This document shows, in pieces, positions 54,311 through 61,834 of a stretch of 64,000 nucleotides of DNA. The notes under the pieces were generated by a model, which worked only from the letters and a program-made list of their open reading frames with translations, ran no database searches and was not told the origin of the DNA. Each line of letters starts with the position of its first letter. Position 1 is the first letter of the stretch. The stretch spans positions 62,001-126,000 of the forward strand of contig PBYI01000067.1 in NCBI GenBank assembly GCA_002729525.1, in the 5' to 3' direction. This stretch comes from Nocardioides sp. (GTDB lineage Bacteria > Actinomycetota > Actinomycetes > Propionibacteriales > Nocardioidaceae). Both the position numbers and the translations under genes were made by a program.

Positions 54311-56299
54311 TCAGACCTGCTCCCGCGCCTCCACAGCAGCAGCCACCCGCGCGATCGCCTCGTCGACGGGCACGCCGTTGTCCTGGCGGCCGTCGCGGTA
54401 GCGGAACGACACCGCACCGGCGGCCACGTCGTCGTCGCCGGCGATCATCATGAACGGCACCTTCTGCAGCTGCGCGTTGCGGATCTTCTTCTGCATCCGG
54501 TCGTCGGAGACGTCCACCTCGACGCGCAGGCCCTGGGCCTTCATCCGGCGCGCGATGTCGTGGAGGTAGTCGTCGTGCCGCTCGGCGATCGGGATCGCCT
54601 CGACCTGGACCGGCGCGAGCCACGGGGGGAAGGCGCCGGCGTAGTGCTCGACGAGCACGCCGAAGACCCGCTCGAGCGAGCCGAACTTCGCCGAGTGGAT
54701 CATCACCGGCTCGTGCTTGGCGCCGTCGGCACCGTTGTACTCCAGCTCGAAGCGGGCCGGCTGGTTGAAGTCGTACTGGATCGTCGACATCTGCCAGGTG
54801 CGGCCGATCGCGTCACGGGCCTGGACGGAGATCTTCGGGCCGTAGAACGCCGCACCGCCCGGGTCGGGCACGAGCTCGAGACCCGACTCGATCGCGACGT
54901 CCTCGAGCACCTGGGTCGCCTCGGCCCAGTCCTCGTCGGAGCCGACGAACTTGTCGGGCTTGGAGTCGTCGCGGGTCGAGAGCTCGAGGTAGAAGTCGTC
55001 GATCCCGAAGTCGCGCAGCAGCCCGAGGACGAACCCGAGCAGGTGCTTGACCTCGCCGGGCGCCTGCTCCTTGGTGACGTAGGAGTGCGAGTCGTCCTGG
55101 GTCAGGCCACGTACGCGGGTCAGGCCGTGCACGACGCCGGACTTCTCGTAGCGGTAGACCGAGCCGAATTCGAACAGCCGCAGCGGCAGCTCGCGGTAGG
55201 ACCGCCCGCGCGAGCGGTAGATCAGGTTGTGCATCGGGCAGTTCATCGGCTTCACCATGTAGTTCGAGCCCTCGAACTCGATGGGCGGGAACATGGTGTC
55301 CTTGTAGTACGGCAGGTGACCGGACGTGTAGAAGAGCTGGTCCTTGGTCAGGTGCGGGGTGCCGACGTACTCGAACCCCTCCTCGATGTGGCGCTGGCGG
55401 ACGTAGTCCTCCATGACGCGCTTGATCACGCCGCCCTTGGGGTGGAAGACGGCGAGGCCGGAGCCGATCTCGTCGGGGAACGAGAACAGGTCGAGGTCGC
55501 GCCCGAGCTTGCGGTGGTCGCGCCGCTCGGCCTCCTCGAGCCGGTGCAGGTAGTCGTCCAGCGCCTCCTTGGACTCCCAGGCGGTGCCGTAGACGCGCTG
55601 CAGCTGCTTGTTGTTCTCGTCGCCCCGCCAGTACGCCGCCGCGGTGCGCATCAGCTTGAACGCCGGGATCCGCTTCGTGGTCGGCAGGTGCGGGCCGCGG
55701 CACAGGTCGCCCCAGGCGACCTCGCCCTTGCGGTTGACGTTGTCGTAGATCGTCAGCTCGCCGGCGCCGACCTCGACCGAGGCACCCTCGGCGGCGTCCT
55801 CGGCTCCCCCGCCGCCCTTGAGACCGATGAGCTCGATCTTGTACGGCTCGGCCTGGAGCTCGTCGATGGCGTCGGCGTCGGTGGTGACCCGGCGGGAGAA
55901 CCGCTGGTTCTCCTTGATGATCTTGCGCATCCGGGACTCGATCTTCTCGAGGTCCTGGGGCGTGAACGGGGTGTCGACGTCGAAGTCGTAGTAGAACCCG
56001 TCGGTGACCGGGGGGCCGATGCCGAGGCGGGCGTCCGGGAAGAGGTCCTGCACGGCCTGCGCCATCACGTGCGCGGTCGAGTGGCGCAGCACGTCGCGAC
56101 CGTCGGGCGAGTCGATGAGCACGCCCTCGACGACGTCGCCGTCCTCGAGCTCGTGCGCCAGGTCGCGCAGCACGTCGTTGACGCGCGCCACGACGACCTC
56201 GGGAGTGTCGGTGAACAGCTCCCAGGCCTTCGTGCCCGTGATGACCGCCTGGTCCTGACGCTCCTCGGCGTGGACGCGGACGATCTGGATGTCGGGCAC
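54311..56299 (-). CDS. thrS: threonyl-tRNA synthetase
   Basis: A 662-residue class IIa synthetase. An N-terminal TGS domain, the editing domain with HSTAHVMAQAV (HxxxH), motif 2 TRVRGLTQDDSH, the zinc-site Cys in MVKPMNCPMHNLIY, and a C-terminal anticodon-binding domain with PVQVEAIPIAERH. GTG at 56299 preceded by AAGGAG. Upstream to the tRNA lies a 165-bp gap with a TACGCT -10-like hexamer and the tRNA terminator. Confidence 0.95.
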   Translation of the reverse strand: MPDIQIVRVHAEERQDQAVITGTKAWELFTDTPEVVVARVNDVLRDLAHELEDGDVVEGVLIDSPDGRDVLRHSTAHVMAQAVQDLFPDARLGIGPPVTDGFYYDFDVDTPFTPQDLEKIESRMRKIIKENQRFSRRVTTDADAIDELQAEPYKIELIGLKGGGGAEDAAEGASVEVGAGELTIYDNVNRKGEVAWGDLCRGPHLPTTKRIPAFKLMRTAAAYWRGDENNKQLQRVYGTAWESKEALDDYLHRLEEAERRDHRKLGRDLDLFSFPDEIGSGLAVFHPKGGVIKRVMEDYVRQRHIEEGFEYVGTPHLTKDQLFYTSGHLPYYKDTMFPPIEFEGSNYMVKPMNCPMHNLIYRSRGRSYRELPLRLFEFGSVYRYEKSGVVHGLTRVRGLTQDDSHSYVTKEQAPGEVKHLLGFVLGLLRDFGIDDFYLELSTRDDSKPDKFVGSDEDWAEATQVLEDVAIESGLELVPDPGGAAFYGPKISVQARDAIGRTWQMSTIQYDFNQPARFELEYNGADGAKHEPVMIHSAKFGSLERVFGVLVEHYAGAFPPWLAPVQVEAIPIAERHDDYLHDIARRMKAQGLRVEVDVSDDRMQKKIRNAQLQKVPFMMIAGDDDVAAGAVSFRYRDGRQDNGVPVDEAIARVAAAVEAREQV

Positions 56300-56422
56300 G
56301 ACTGCTCCTTCGGTTGGGTACGCCGCCGGTCGGCGCACCGGGTCAGCGTAACGAGGGCGCCACCTGCGGTTCTCCCCGGTTTCCGTCACCGTGACCTGCG
56401 CGCCGGCTGGCACTCGAAATGC

Positions 56423-56457
56423 CGCGAGGCCGATCCCTATCAGGGACCGGCCTCGCG
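56423..56457 (-). terminator. terminator of tRNA-Val(CAC)
   Basis: A 10-bp perfect stem (56423-56432 with 56448-56457) continues, after one mismatch, into TCCCT/AGGGA with a 3-nt loop. It begins 8 bp past the tRNA 3' end and is followed by TTT in the transcript. Confidence 0.75.
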
Positions 56458-56464
56458 AAGCGGG

Positions 56465-56536
56465 TGGGCGATACTGGGTTCGAACCAGTGACCTCTTCGG
56501 TGTGAACGAAGCGCGCTACCACTGCGCCAATCGCCC
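56465..56536 (-). tRNA. tRNA-Val (anticodon CAC)
   Basis: 72 nt on the minus strand. Acceptor GGGCGAT/ATCGCCC with discriminator A; anticodon stem CTTCG/CGAAG and loop TTCACAC give CAC, which reads GTG. T-arm contains GGTTCGAAC. No encoded CCA (the next bases are CCC). Confidence 0.95.
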
Positions 56537-56548
56537 GCTGCGGCGGGA

Positions 56549-56579
56549 ACTCTAGCCCACGCCGCCCCGGGAGTCCCAA
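56549..56579 (-). promoter_or_regulatory. promoter of tRNA-Val(CAC)
   Basis: On the minus strand, -35 TTGGGA (complement 56574-56579), a 19-bp spacer and -10 TAGAGT (complement 56549-56554), 12 bp before the tRNA 5' end. Confidence 0.45.
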
Positions 56580-56585
56580 ACGGGC

Positions 56586-57419
56586 TCAGCGGCCGAGCAG
56601 CTGGACCTCGCGCTCGGCCCACGTGGCGGCCGCGGCGCGCGTCACGGGGCCGACCTCGAGGTCGCGGTCGCCCCACCGGACGACGGGCTGCACGTCACGG
56701 GTGGTGGACACCAGGAACACCTCGTCAGCGGTCTCGGCGACCTCGACCGGCTCGTCGACCTCGGAGGCGCCGACCCAGTCGAGCACGAGCCGCCGGGTGA
56801 CGCCGGCGAGACAGCCGGAGGCGAGTGTGGGCGTGCGCAGCTCGCCGTCGACGACGTAGAAGACGTTGGAGCCGGTGCCCTCGCAGAGGTGCCCCTGGAG
56901 GTTCGCGAAGACGGCCTCGTCGGCCCCCGCCCGACGTGCGGCGGCGAGGGCGACGACGTTCTCGGCGTACGACGTCGTCTTGAGGCCGGCGAGCGCGCCG
57001 CGCTCGTTGCGCGGCCACGGCACGGTGACGACCGTCGCGGACGCCGCGGCCGGGGCCATCGGGGCGGCGACGACGGCGAGGGTGAGCTCGTCGTGCTCGG
57101 CCCGGCCGGACCCGAGCGGGGCGGACCCTCCGGTCACGGTGATCCGGAGGCGTCCGAGCGACAGCCCACCGTCCCGCTCGGCGGCACCGAGGACGGCCTC
57201 GACGCCGGCACGGACCGCGTCGAGGTCGGGCGACGGGAGACCGAGCCCGACGGCCGACCCCCGGAGTCGCACCAGGTGCGCGTCGAGGGCGAACGGGCGG
57301 CCGTCGACGACCTTCACCGCCTCGAAGACGCCGTCGCCGACGGTGAAGCCGTGGTCGGTGACCCCCACTGCGGGGGCCTCCGGGTCGTCGAGGAGCTGTC
57401 CGTCCACCCACGCGTGCAT
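56586..57419 (-). CDS. class IV PLP aminotransferase (aminodeoxychorismate lyase-like)
   Basis: A 277-residue fold-type IV PLP enzyme. It starts MHAWVDGQLLDDPEAPAVGVTDHGFTVGDGVFE, has the PLP-Lys region GLKTTSYAENVVALAAAR and the phosphate-binding EGTGSNVFYVVDGEL...TLASGCLAGVTR. Aminodeoxychorismate lyase (pabC) is the closest reading; branched-chain or D-amino-acid aminotransferase are alternatives. ATG at 57419 chosen over an in-frame codon 7 upstream. No pabAB genes are visible nearby. Confidence 0.82.
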   Translation of the reverse strand: MHAWVDGQLLDDPEAPAVGVTDHGFTVGDGVFEAVKVVDGRPFALDAHLVRLRGSAVGLGLPSPDLDAVRAGVEAVLGAAERDGGLSLGRLRITVTGGSAPLGSGRAEHDELTLAVVAAPMAPAAASATVVTVPWPRNERGALAGLKTTSYAENVVALAAARRAGADEAVFANLQGHLCEGTGSNVFYVVDGELRTPTLASGCLAGVTRRLVLDWVGASEVDEPVEVAETADEVFLVSTTRDVQPVVRWGDRDLEVGPVTRAAAATWAEREVQLLGR

Positions 57420-57491
57420 GGTCGTCACTCTAGGGGTCACCCGTCACAAACCCCTTCTGACCTGCGGTTTCACGAAGAGGACACCCCCGGT

Positions 57492-57520
57492 TTGGCGCCG
57501 GTCGGCCAACCGGCTAATGT
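57492..57520 (+). promoter_or_regulatory. promoter of the tRNA-Gly/Cys/Val operon
   Basis: TTGGCG (57492-57497), a 17-bp spacer, and TAATGT (57515-57520), 36 bp before tRNA-Gly. This is the best sigma-70-like match in the window. Confidence 0.7.
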
Positions 57521-57556
57521 TCTGACCGCACTCAGCGCCACGGCGCAGAGCAGCAA

Positions 57557-57629
57557 GCGGACGTAGCTCAGTTGGTAGAGCGCAACCTTGCCAAGGTTGA
57601 GGTCGCGAGTTCGAGCCTCGTCGTCCGCT
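57557..57629 (+). tRNA. tRNA-Gly (anticodon GCC)
   Basis: 73 nt. Acceptor GCGGACG/CGTCCGC with discriminator T; anticodon stem CAACC/GGTTG with loop TTGCCAA gives GCC. D-arm AGCTCAGTTGGTAGAGC and T-arm GAGTTCGAGCCTC are standard. No encoded CCA. Confidence 0.95.
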
Positions 57630-57664
57630 CGGAGAGGTCAGTGTGAGGCCGGGCCTCCCCCAAT

Positions 57665-57738
57665 GGTGGGTTGGCCGAGAGGCGAGGCAACGGACTGCAA
57701 ATCCGTGTACACGGGTTCAAATCCCGTACCCACCTCCA
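57665..57738 (+). tRNA. tRNA-Cys (anticodon GCA)
   Basis: 71-nt body (57665-57735) plus an encoded CCA (57736-57738). Acceptor GGTGGGT/ACCCACC, discriminator T; anticodon stem ACGGA/TCCGT with loop CTGCAAA gives GCA. T-arm GGGTTCAAATCCC. Confidence 0.94.
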
Positions 57739-57758
57739 CACGACACAACTCAAGACTT

Positions 57759-57833
57759 GGGCGATTGGCGCAGCGGTAGCGCGCTTCCTTGACACGGAAG
57801 AGGTCACTGGTTCAAACCCAGTATCGCCCACCA
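57759..57833 (+). tRNA. tRNA-Val (anticodon GAC)
   Basis: 72-nt body (57759-57830) plus encoded CCA (57831-57833). Acceptor GGGCGAT/ATCGCCC; anticodon stem CTTCC/GGAAG with loop TTGACAC gives GAC. It is the last gene of the tRNA operon and its 3' end is the likely integration point of the adjacent island. Confidence 0.95.
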
Positions 57834-57897
57834 AGTTTCCGCAGGTCAGAGCAGGGTTTTTGGATCCGGATCTGAGATCGGGAACATACAGGGAACA

Positions 57898-57923
57898 AGG
57901 AGCGGCCGGATCTGGCCGCTCCT
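57898..57923 (+). terminator. terminator after the tRNA operon
   Basis: AGGAGCGGCC (57898-57907) and GGCCGCTCCT (57914-57923) are a perfect 10-bp stem with a GGATCT loop, followed by a pyrimidine/T-rich stretch (GTCCTTTCTCT). Confidence 0.75.
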
Positions 57924-57949
57924 GTCCTTTCTCTGGGGCTGGTTCATCG

Positions 57950-58339
57950 TCATCGCTCCTGGGCCCATCCTTCGCTAACGAGCCAGGCTGCAAGCCACTC
58001 GATCTCGTTGTCCGGGGGCGACTCGAAGCCGATGTTCGGGTCGTCGCGCTCGACCTCGTAGCCAAGGCGGATTGCCGCAGCGAGGTGCGCAGCCCGACTG
58101 GAGAAGTCGTCTGGGCCTTGGGCCGTGCTCTCTGCGGGCGCCAGAGCAATCCGACTGAGGACCGCCCAGTAGCGCGATCCCTTGTCGGACCTGAGGTCGT
58201 TGAGGCGTTGGGCCTCCAGTTCGGCCGCGTCCGCATCCTCCAGAACCTTCGGCACGGAGATCAGCATCGAGAGGTCGACGTCATGTCCGGCGAGGTATTC
58301 GTCGTATCGCAGGATCGGGTACACGTGACGCTTCTTCAC
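57950..58339 (-). CDS. hypothetical protein in the island
   Basis: A 129-residue soluble protein (KKRHVYPILRYDEYLAGHD...), acidic in the second half, with no domain I recognise. It has no signal peptide or membrane segment. GTG start at 58339. It lies where an integrase would normally be expected between the tRNA and an excisionase gene. Could be island cargo or a remnant. Confidence 0.6.
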   Translation of the reverse strand: MKKRHVYPILRYDEYLAGHDVDLSMLISVPKVLEDADAAELEAQRLNDLRSDKGSRYWAVLSRIALAPAESTAQGPDDFSSRAAHLAAAIRLGYEVERDDPNIGFESPPDNEIEWLAAWLVSEGWAQER

Positions 58340-58419
58340 TGCCCCATCATCGTCCGCCGGAAAACCTGACGGCGAACGAGTTCTGCCCCGGCGCCCGACA
58401 TGCCTGACAAGATCGACGC

Positions 58420-58803
58420 GTGGACAGCGTCGAGCGCGAGGACTTCATCAGCGAGATGTACGCACTCGTGCGTGAGGAGGGTTTTCTCTACGAGGCGCCA
58501 CTCGGCGCTACGGACCGACTGCCGTCGGGAGACGTCGTTCACGGGCCGTGGGACCCGAACGATTGCGCCAAGGTCCTGGCGCGCTGGCACGTTGAGGGAT
58601 TGATCGGCTTGTGGGTGTTGAGGCCAGCCGAGACCGACTACGAGATCTCGGCCGCGGACGCGAGTCAGCTGCTCGACGCTCCGGCCAGGTGGCAACCCGG
58701 GACGGATGACGGTCTTGTATCCGTCGTGCTGACCGACCCTGGCGCAGAAGTCCCGTACGAACGATGGCGACAACTCGCACTGTCGAGCCTCGCCGAGAGT
58801 TGA
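58420..58803 (+). CDS. hypothetical protein in the island
   Basis: A 127-residue, acidic soluble protein (DSVEREDFISEMYALVREEGF, HGPWDPNDCAKVLARWHVEGLIGLWVL). No recognised family. GTG start at 58420; a later in-frame ATG (codon 13) is possible. It converges with the excisionase gene, 5 bp apart. Confidence 0.6.
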   Translation: MDSVEREDFISEMYALVREEGFLYEAPLGATDRLPSGDVVHGPWDPNDCAKVLARWHVEGLIGLWVLRPAETDYEISAADASQLLDAPARWQPGTDDGLVSVVLTDPGAEVPYERWRQLALSSLAES

Positions 58804-58808
58804 CCGGC

Positions 58809-59006
58809 TCAGCGCCAATTGCCGACCGGCTTCGCGTCGATGAACCGCTCGATCGAGTCCGCCTTGATCCGCAACGTCTTGCGGCCGAGGCGTACGGCTT
58901 CGAGCTGGCCGTCGGCGATGTAGCGACGTACAGTCCGCGTCGAAACGGCGAGGGCGTCGGCAGCATCGGCGAGGGTGACGAGGCGTCGGGTGAGGGTGGC
59001 AGGCAT
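58809..59006 (-). CDS. excisionase-family helix-turn-helix protein
   Basis: A 65-residue MerR-like HTH_17 protein: LVTLADAADALAVSTRTVRRYIADGQLEAVRLGRKTLRIKADSIERFI. The pattern (HTH, a turn, then a wing with RLGRKTLRI) is that of actinobacterial Xis proteins, which direct integrases towards excision. ATG 59006 gives the usual length; the frame is open further upstream. No integrase gene follows it, which is unusual. Confidence 0.82.
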   Translation of the reverse strand: MPATLTRRLVTLADAADALAVSTRTVRRYIADGQLEAVRLGRKTLRIKADSIERFIDAKPVGNWR

Positions 59007-59101
59007 GGCGGCCTCCGAGGTCATGGCGGACGCCGTTCGTCCGCTCTTGTCCCTCAAGGCCGCGTGTACGCGTCGAGTGGCCACGTCGGCGAGCCGGTCG
59101 G

Positions 59102-60154
59102 GTGTTTACTCGGAGCGTGTCCAACGATCCGCCCCGCATCTTCGCCGCTGGTTCCAGCGGCGAGGTGTCGTCGGAACCGTGGCCGGAGAAGCGGCTTTTC
59201 GACGCGGTTGCGCGATGGCGGCCGGAACATGGCGGTGGGCATGACGAGGTGATCGACGCAGCCTGCGCCGCGCTCGGCGAAGGAATCGACTCCCCAGGCC
59301 TGCGAGAACTGGCCGGTGCATCGCCTGGCGACTCCTACTTCGACCTCCAACGACTCGTCGAGCGCACCTTCGAGGAACTCGGCATCGCGATGCCCGGCAC
59401 TCTTCGCCAGGGTCAGCTGATCGGCCAGGGCGGGGTCGTGGAGCGTCGCCCGGGTTCGGACTCCTTGCGACTTGAAGTCGTTCCCGCCCCGGAGAGCGTC
59501 GGAGGCTTCGAGCTCCAGGTGTTCGTCAATGAAGTTGAGATGACGTCCGTTGCAGCCGGCCTCGGCATGGATCCGTGCGACGTGTTCGTCCCAGCGAACA
59601 AGCTGGCTGCCACGCAGGAGCCTCACGTCGCGCCGATTGCCCGATGCGAATGCGGCGTTTACGGCTGCGGTACCACCGACGTCCAGATCGTCCGCGATGG
59701 CGACCTCGTCCACTGGGACTGGCTCCACGAGACTCCAATGAATCGCGGGGTGTCCTTTCCCGCGGACCAGTACGACGCGGAGATGGCACGGCTGATGTCG
59801 TCGTACTCGTGGGAGACGCCCGACCGGAGAGCCGGGCGCTTGATCCTGGCCTCTGTCGACAACGCCAAGCTGGCCCGTAACGGGCTGACCCTGAGCTGGG
59901 TCAGCAACAGCCACGGTGACCCGACTCAGTTCCGCGCGGCCCTGTTCGCAGACGAGGCCTACCAGGTCCTCGTTGACGTGGCGTGGGACGGAAGGAGCCC
60001 TGAGGAGCTCGCGAGGGTCGTTGTCGAGACGCTCGAGAGCGATCCAAGAGAGTGGACGGCCGAGTGGCTCCCAACGCGTCAGGAGTTTGAGGACCCGCCA
60101 CGAATGGCCGGCCCGGGTTGGCGGCGTTGGCACGATCCCTACTGGCCGCAGTGA
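59102..60154 (+). CDS. hypothetical protein with CxCx4C motif
   Basis: A 350-residue soluble protein. The N-terminal 90 residues are helical (EVIDAACAALGEGIDSPGLRELAG). A central part reads ELQVFVNEVEMTSVAAGLGMDP and then ARCECGVYGCGTTDVQIVRDGDLVHWDW, with a Cys-x-Cys-x4-Cys motif that could bind a metal. The C-terminus includes GRSPEELARVVVETL. I do not recognise the family. GTG at 59102 or 59117 are both possible starts; neither has a good Shine-Dalgarno. Confidence 0.65.
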   Translation: MFTRSVSNDPPRIFAAGSSGEVSSEPWPEKRLFDAVARWRPEHGGGHDEVIDAACAALGEGIDSPGLRELAGASPGDSYFDLQRLVERTFEELGIAMPGTLRQGQLIGQGGVVERRPGSDSLRLEVVPAPESVGGFELQVFVNEVEMTSVAAGLGMDPCDVFVPANKLAATQEPHVAPIARCECGVYGCGTTDVQIVRDGDLVHWDWLHETPMNRGVSFPADQYDAEMARLMSSYSWETPDRRAGRLILASVDNAKLARNGLTLSWVSNSHGDPTQFRAALFADEAYQVLVDVAWDGRSPEELARVVVETLESDPREWTAEWLPTRQEFEDPPRMAGPGWRRWHDPYWPQ

Positions 60155-60187
60155 TGACGGCGGGACCACTCCAGTTAGGTTCTTTCC

Positions 60188-60769
60188 ATGACGTTCGACC
60201 CGGCGAAGGTCCCCGGCGGGGATGTCGCAAAGTTCGGCGCAGAATGCAGAGCGAAGGCGCTCGATGGAGTCACGGCCAGTGACTGGCGCCCGATATACGA
60301 CTGGACCAAGAGCTGGATCGGATGGGGCGGCGGAGCGTGGCTCCCGGATACGTGGATCCTTTACGCGGTGAGCGCGCTCCTCCAAGGCAAGCCTCGAATC
60401 GGCGTTCATGCTCTCGACCTGGGCATCAAGACCTGGATCGACGGCGACCGCGATCGCTCGGTGCTGACCTTCTGTCGAGGTGCGATCATTCTTGAAGTGC
60501 TGGCCGATCCGAAATGCGCCGAACCAGACCTGGAGGCCGCTGCAGCCACCGTGCCGGAATGGCTTGTAGCGGGCGCAACCGAGCGCCTCACGGAATGTCG
60601 GGAACAGGCGCCGAAGAGTCGGAAGCGGGTTCCTTCCGTGAAGCCAAGACCCGACCATGCTCCGCCAGAGTGGCGGGCCGAGACCGTGGCGCCCGCTGTC
60701 GTCCGTCGCGCCGACGGGGACGAGCCCGAGGTCTGGAAGGACGTCTGCCGCTTCTTCCTCAGCAACTGA
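60188..60769 (+). CDS. hypothetical protein in the island
   Basis: A 193-residue soluble protein rich in Trp in its first third (DWRPIYDWTKSWIGWGGGAWLPDTWILYAV), followed by a helical part and a basic C-terminal stretch (REQAPKSRKRVPSVKPRP). No family recognised. ATG start, 33 bp after the preceding gene on the same strand, so co-transcription is likely. Confidence 0.6.
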   Translation: MTFDPAKVPGGDVAKFGAECRAKALDGVTASDWRPIYDWTKSWIGWGGGAWLPDTWILYAVSALLQGKPRIGVHALDLGIKTWIDGDRDRSVLTFCRGAIILEVLADPKCAEPDLEAAAATVPEWLVAGATERLTECREQAPKSRKRVPSVKPRPDHAPPEWRAETVAPAVVRRADGDEPEVWKDVCRFFLSN

Positions 60770-60958
60770 CGTCTTGACCATCTGACACCCTGTCTCGGTT
60801 CTCCATCCGTCACTCGCCGCCCTCTGCCTTCCTCCCGTTCCACCACATCGTCATCATCTCCGGCCTCCATCACCGCCCCCCTTTCTCCCTACACACCTCT
60901 TCCATTCGGGTATCTCCTGGCCACTCGGGCACTGCCCGCGGCCTTGAGGGGCGTGACG
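60770..60958 (+). other. pyrimidine-rich spacer, possible oriT region
   Basis: This 189-bp stretch is strongly biased to C and T on the plus strand and has few G residues between about 60790 and 60905, unlike anything else in the window. It ends with CGGGCA-C-TGCCCG (60927-60939), a 6-bp inverted repeat 20 bp before the relaxase ATG. Its position directly upstream of a relaxase gene is typical for an oriT, but no nic site consensus was recognised. Confidence 0.35.
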
Positions 60959-61834
60959 ATGACGCTGCAGAAACTGTCGGCCGGGTCGGGGTACGAGTAC
61001 CTGACCCGGCAGGTCGCCGCGCTCGACTCGACGGAGAAGCGCAACATCCCGCTCGCCGACTACTACTCGGCGAAGGGCGAGTCGCCCGGACGGTGGGTCG
61101 GCTCCGGGCTGACCGGAATCGACGGCTTGGAGCCCCCCGACGTCGTGACGGCCGAGCAGATGAAGCATCTGTTCGGCAGTGGCTGCGATCCCGTCTCCGG
61201 CCGACCGCTCGGTGCGGCGTACAAGGTCTACCGCAACGAGACGGTCGACGCGTTCAACGCCAGAGTCGACGAGCTTCTCGCGGACTCACCCAAGCCAACT
61301 TCGGGCGAGCGAGCCGCGGCGCGCGCAACCGCCGCTCACGAGTTCTTCGTTGCCGAGCAGGGTCGCGACCCGGTTTCGGCGCAGGAGTTGTCCGCGGCGT
61401 TGAAGCGATACTCGCGGCCGCAGCAGGCCGCGGTTGCCGGGTTCGACCTGACCTTCAGCCCGGTGAAGTCGGTCTCGACGCTGTGGGCGGTCGCGCCGCG
61501 CGAGGTCGCTGAGAAGATCGAGCTTGCCCATCACGCCGCGGTCGCCGATGCCCTGGCCTTCATCGAGCAGCACGCGCTGTTCACCCGCGAAGGTAAGGAT
61601 GGCGCCCGACAGGTCGAGACGCGAGGGCTCATCGCCGCCGCCTTCACCCACCGAGACTCTCGTGCCGGCGATCCGGACCTGCACACGCACGTAGCGGTCG
61701 CGAACAAGGTGCAGACCAAGCAGGGCAAGTGGCTGTCGATCTACGGGCGCGTCCTGCACCAGCACGTCGTCGCCGCGTCGGAGACCTACAACACAGCGCT
61801 GGAGCGGCACCTGGTCGAGGCGCTCGGGGTGTAG
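60959..61834 (+). CDS. MobF-family relaxase, N-terminal part ending at an in-frame TAG
   Basis: 291 codons. The N-terminus (TLQKLSAGSGYEYLTRQVAALD, ADYYSAKGESPGRWVGSG) has Tyr12/Tyr14 and Tyr35/Tyr36 in the pattern of the TrwC/TraI catalytic tyrosines. The metal-binding histidines are His231, His242 and His244 (FTHRDSRAGDPDLHTHVAVAN); the 11- and 2-residue spacing equals that of TrwC His150/161/163. The ORF ends at TAG 61832-61834. The relaxase fold and the helicase continue in the same frame beyond it. ATG at 60959 with GAGGGG upstream; GTG 60953 is possible. Confidence 0.88.
   Translation: MTLQKLSAGSGYEYLTRQVAALDSTEKRNIPLADYYSAKGESPGRWVGSGLTGIDGLEPPDVVTAEQMKHLFGSGCDPVSGRPLGAAYKVYRNETVDAFNARVDELLADSPKPTSGERAAARATAAHEFFVAEQGRDPVSAQELSAALKRYSRPQQAAVAGFDLTFSPVKSVSTLWAVAPREVAEKIELAHHAAVADALAFIEQHALFTREGKDGARQVETRGLIAAAFTHRDSRAGDPDLHTHVAVANKVQTKQGKWLSIYGRVLHQHVVAASETYNTALERHLVEALGV

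Noticed and set aside
56300..56422. T-box riboswitch upstream of thrS
   Set aside because: No T-box core sequence or antiterminator could be found in the 165-bp leader region.
56461..56536. tRNA-Val(CAC) as a second att copy for the island
   Set aside because: Its 3' half differs in the T-loop and in the bases after the discriminator, and it is on the other strand as a complete functional tRNA.
61832..61834. Pyrrolysine or other recoding at the TAG
   Set aside because: No pyl genes or recoding elements are seen, and MobF relaxases are not known to use recoding; a nonsense change or sequencing error is simpler.
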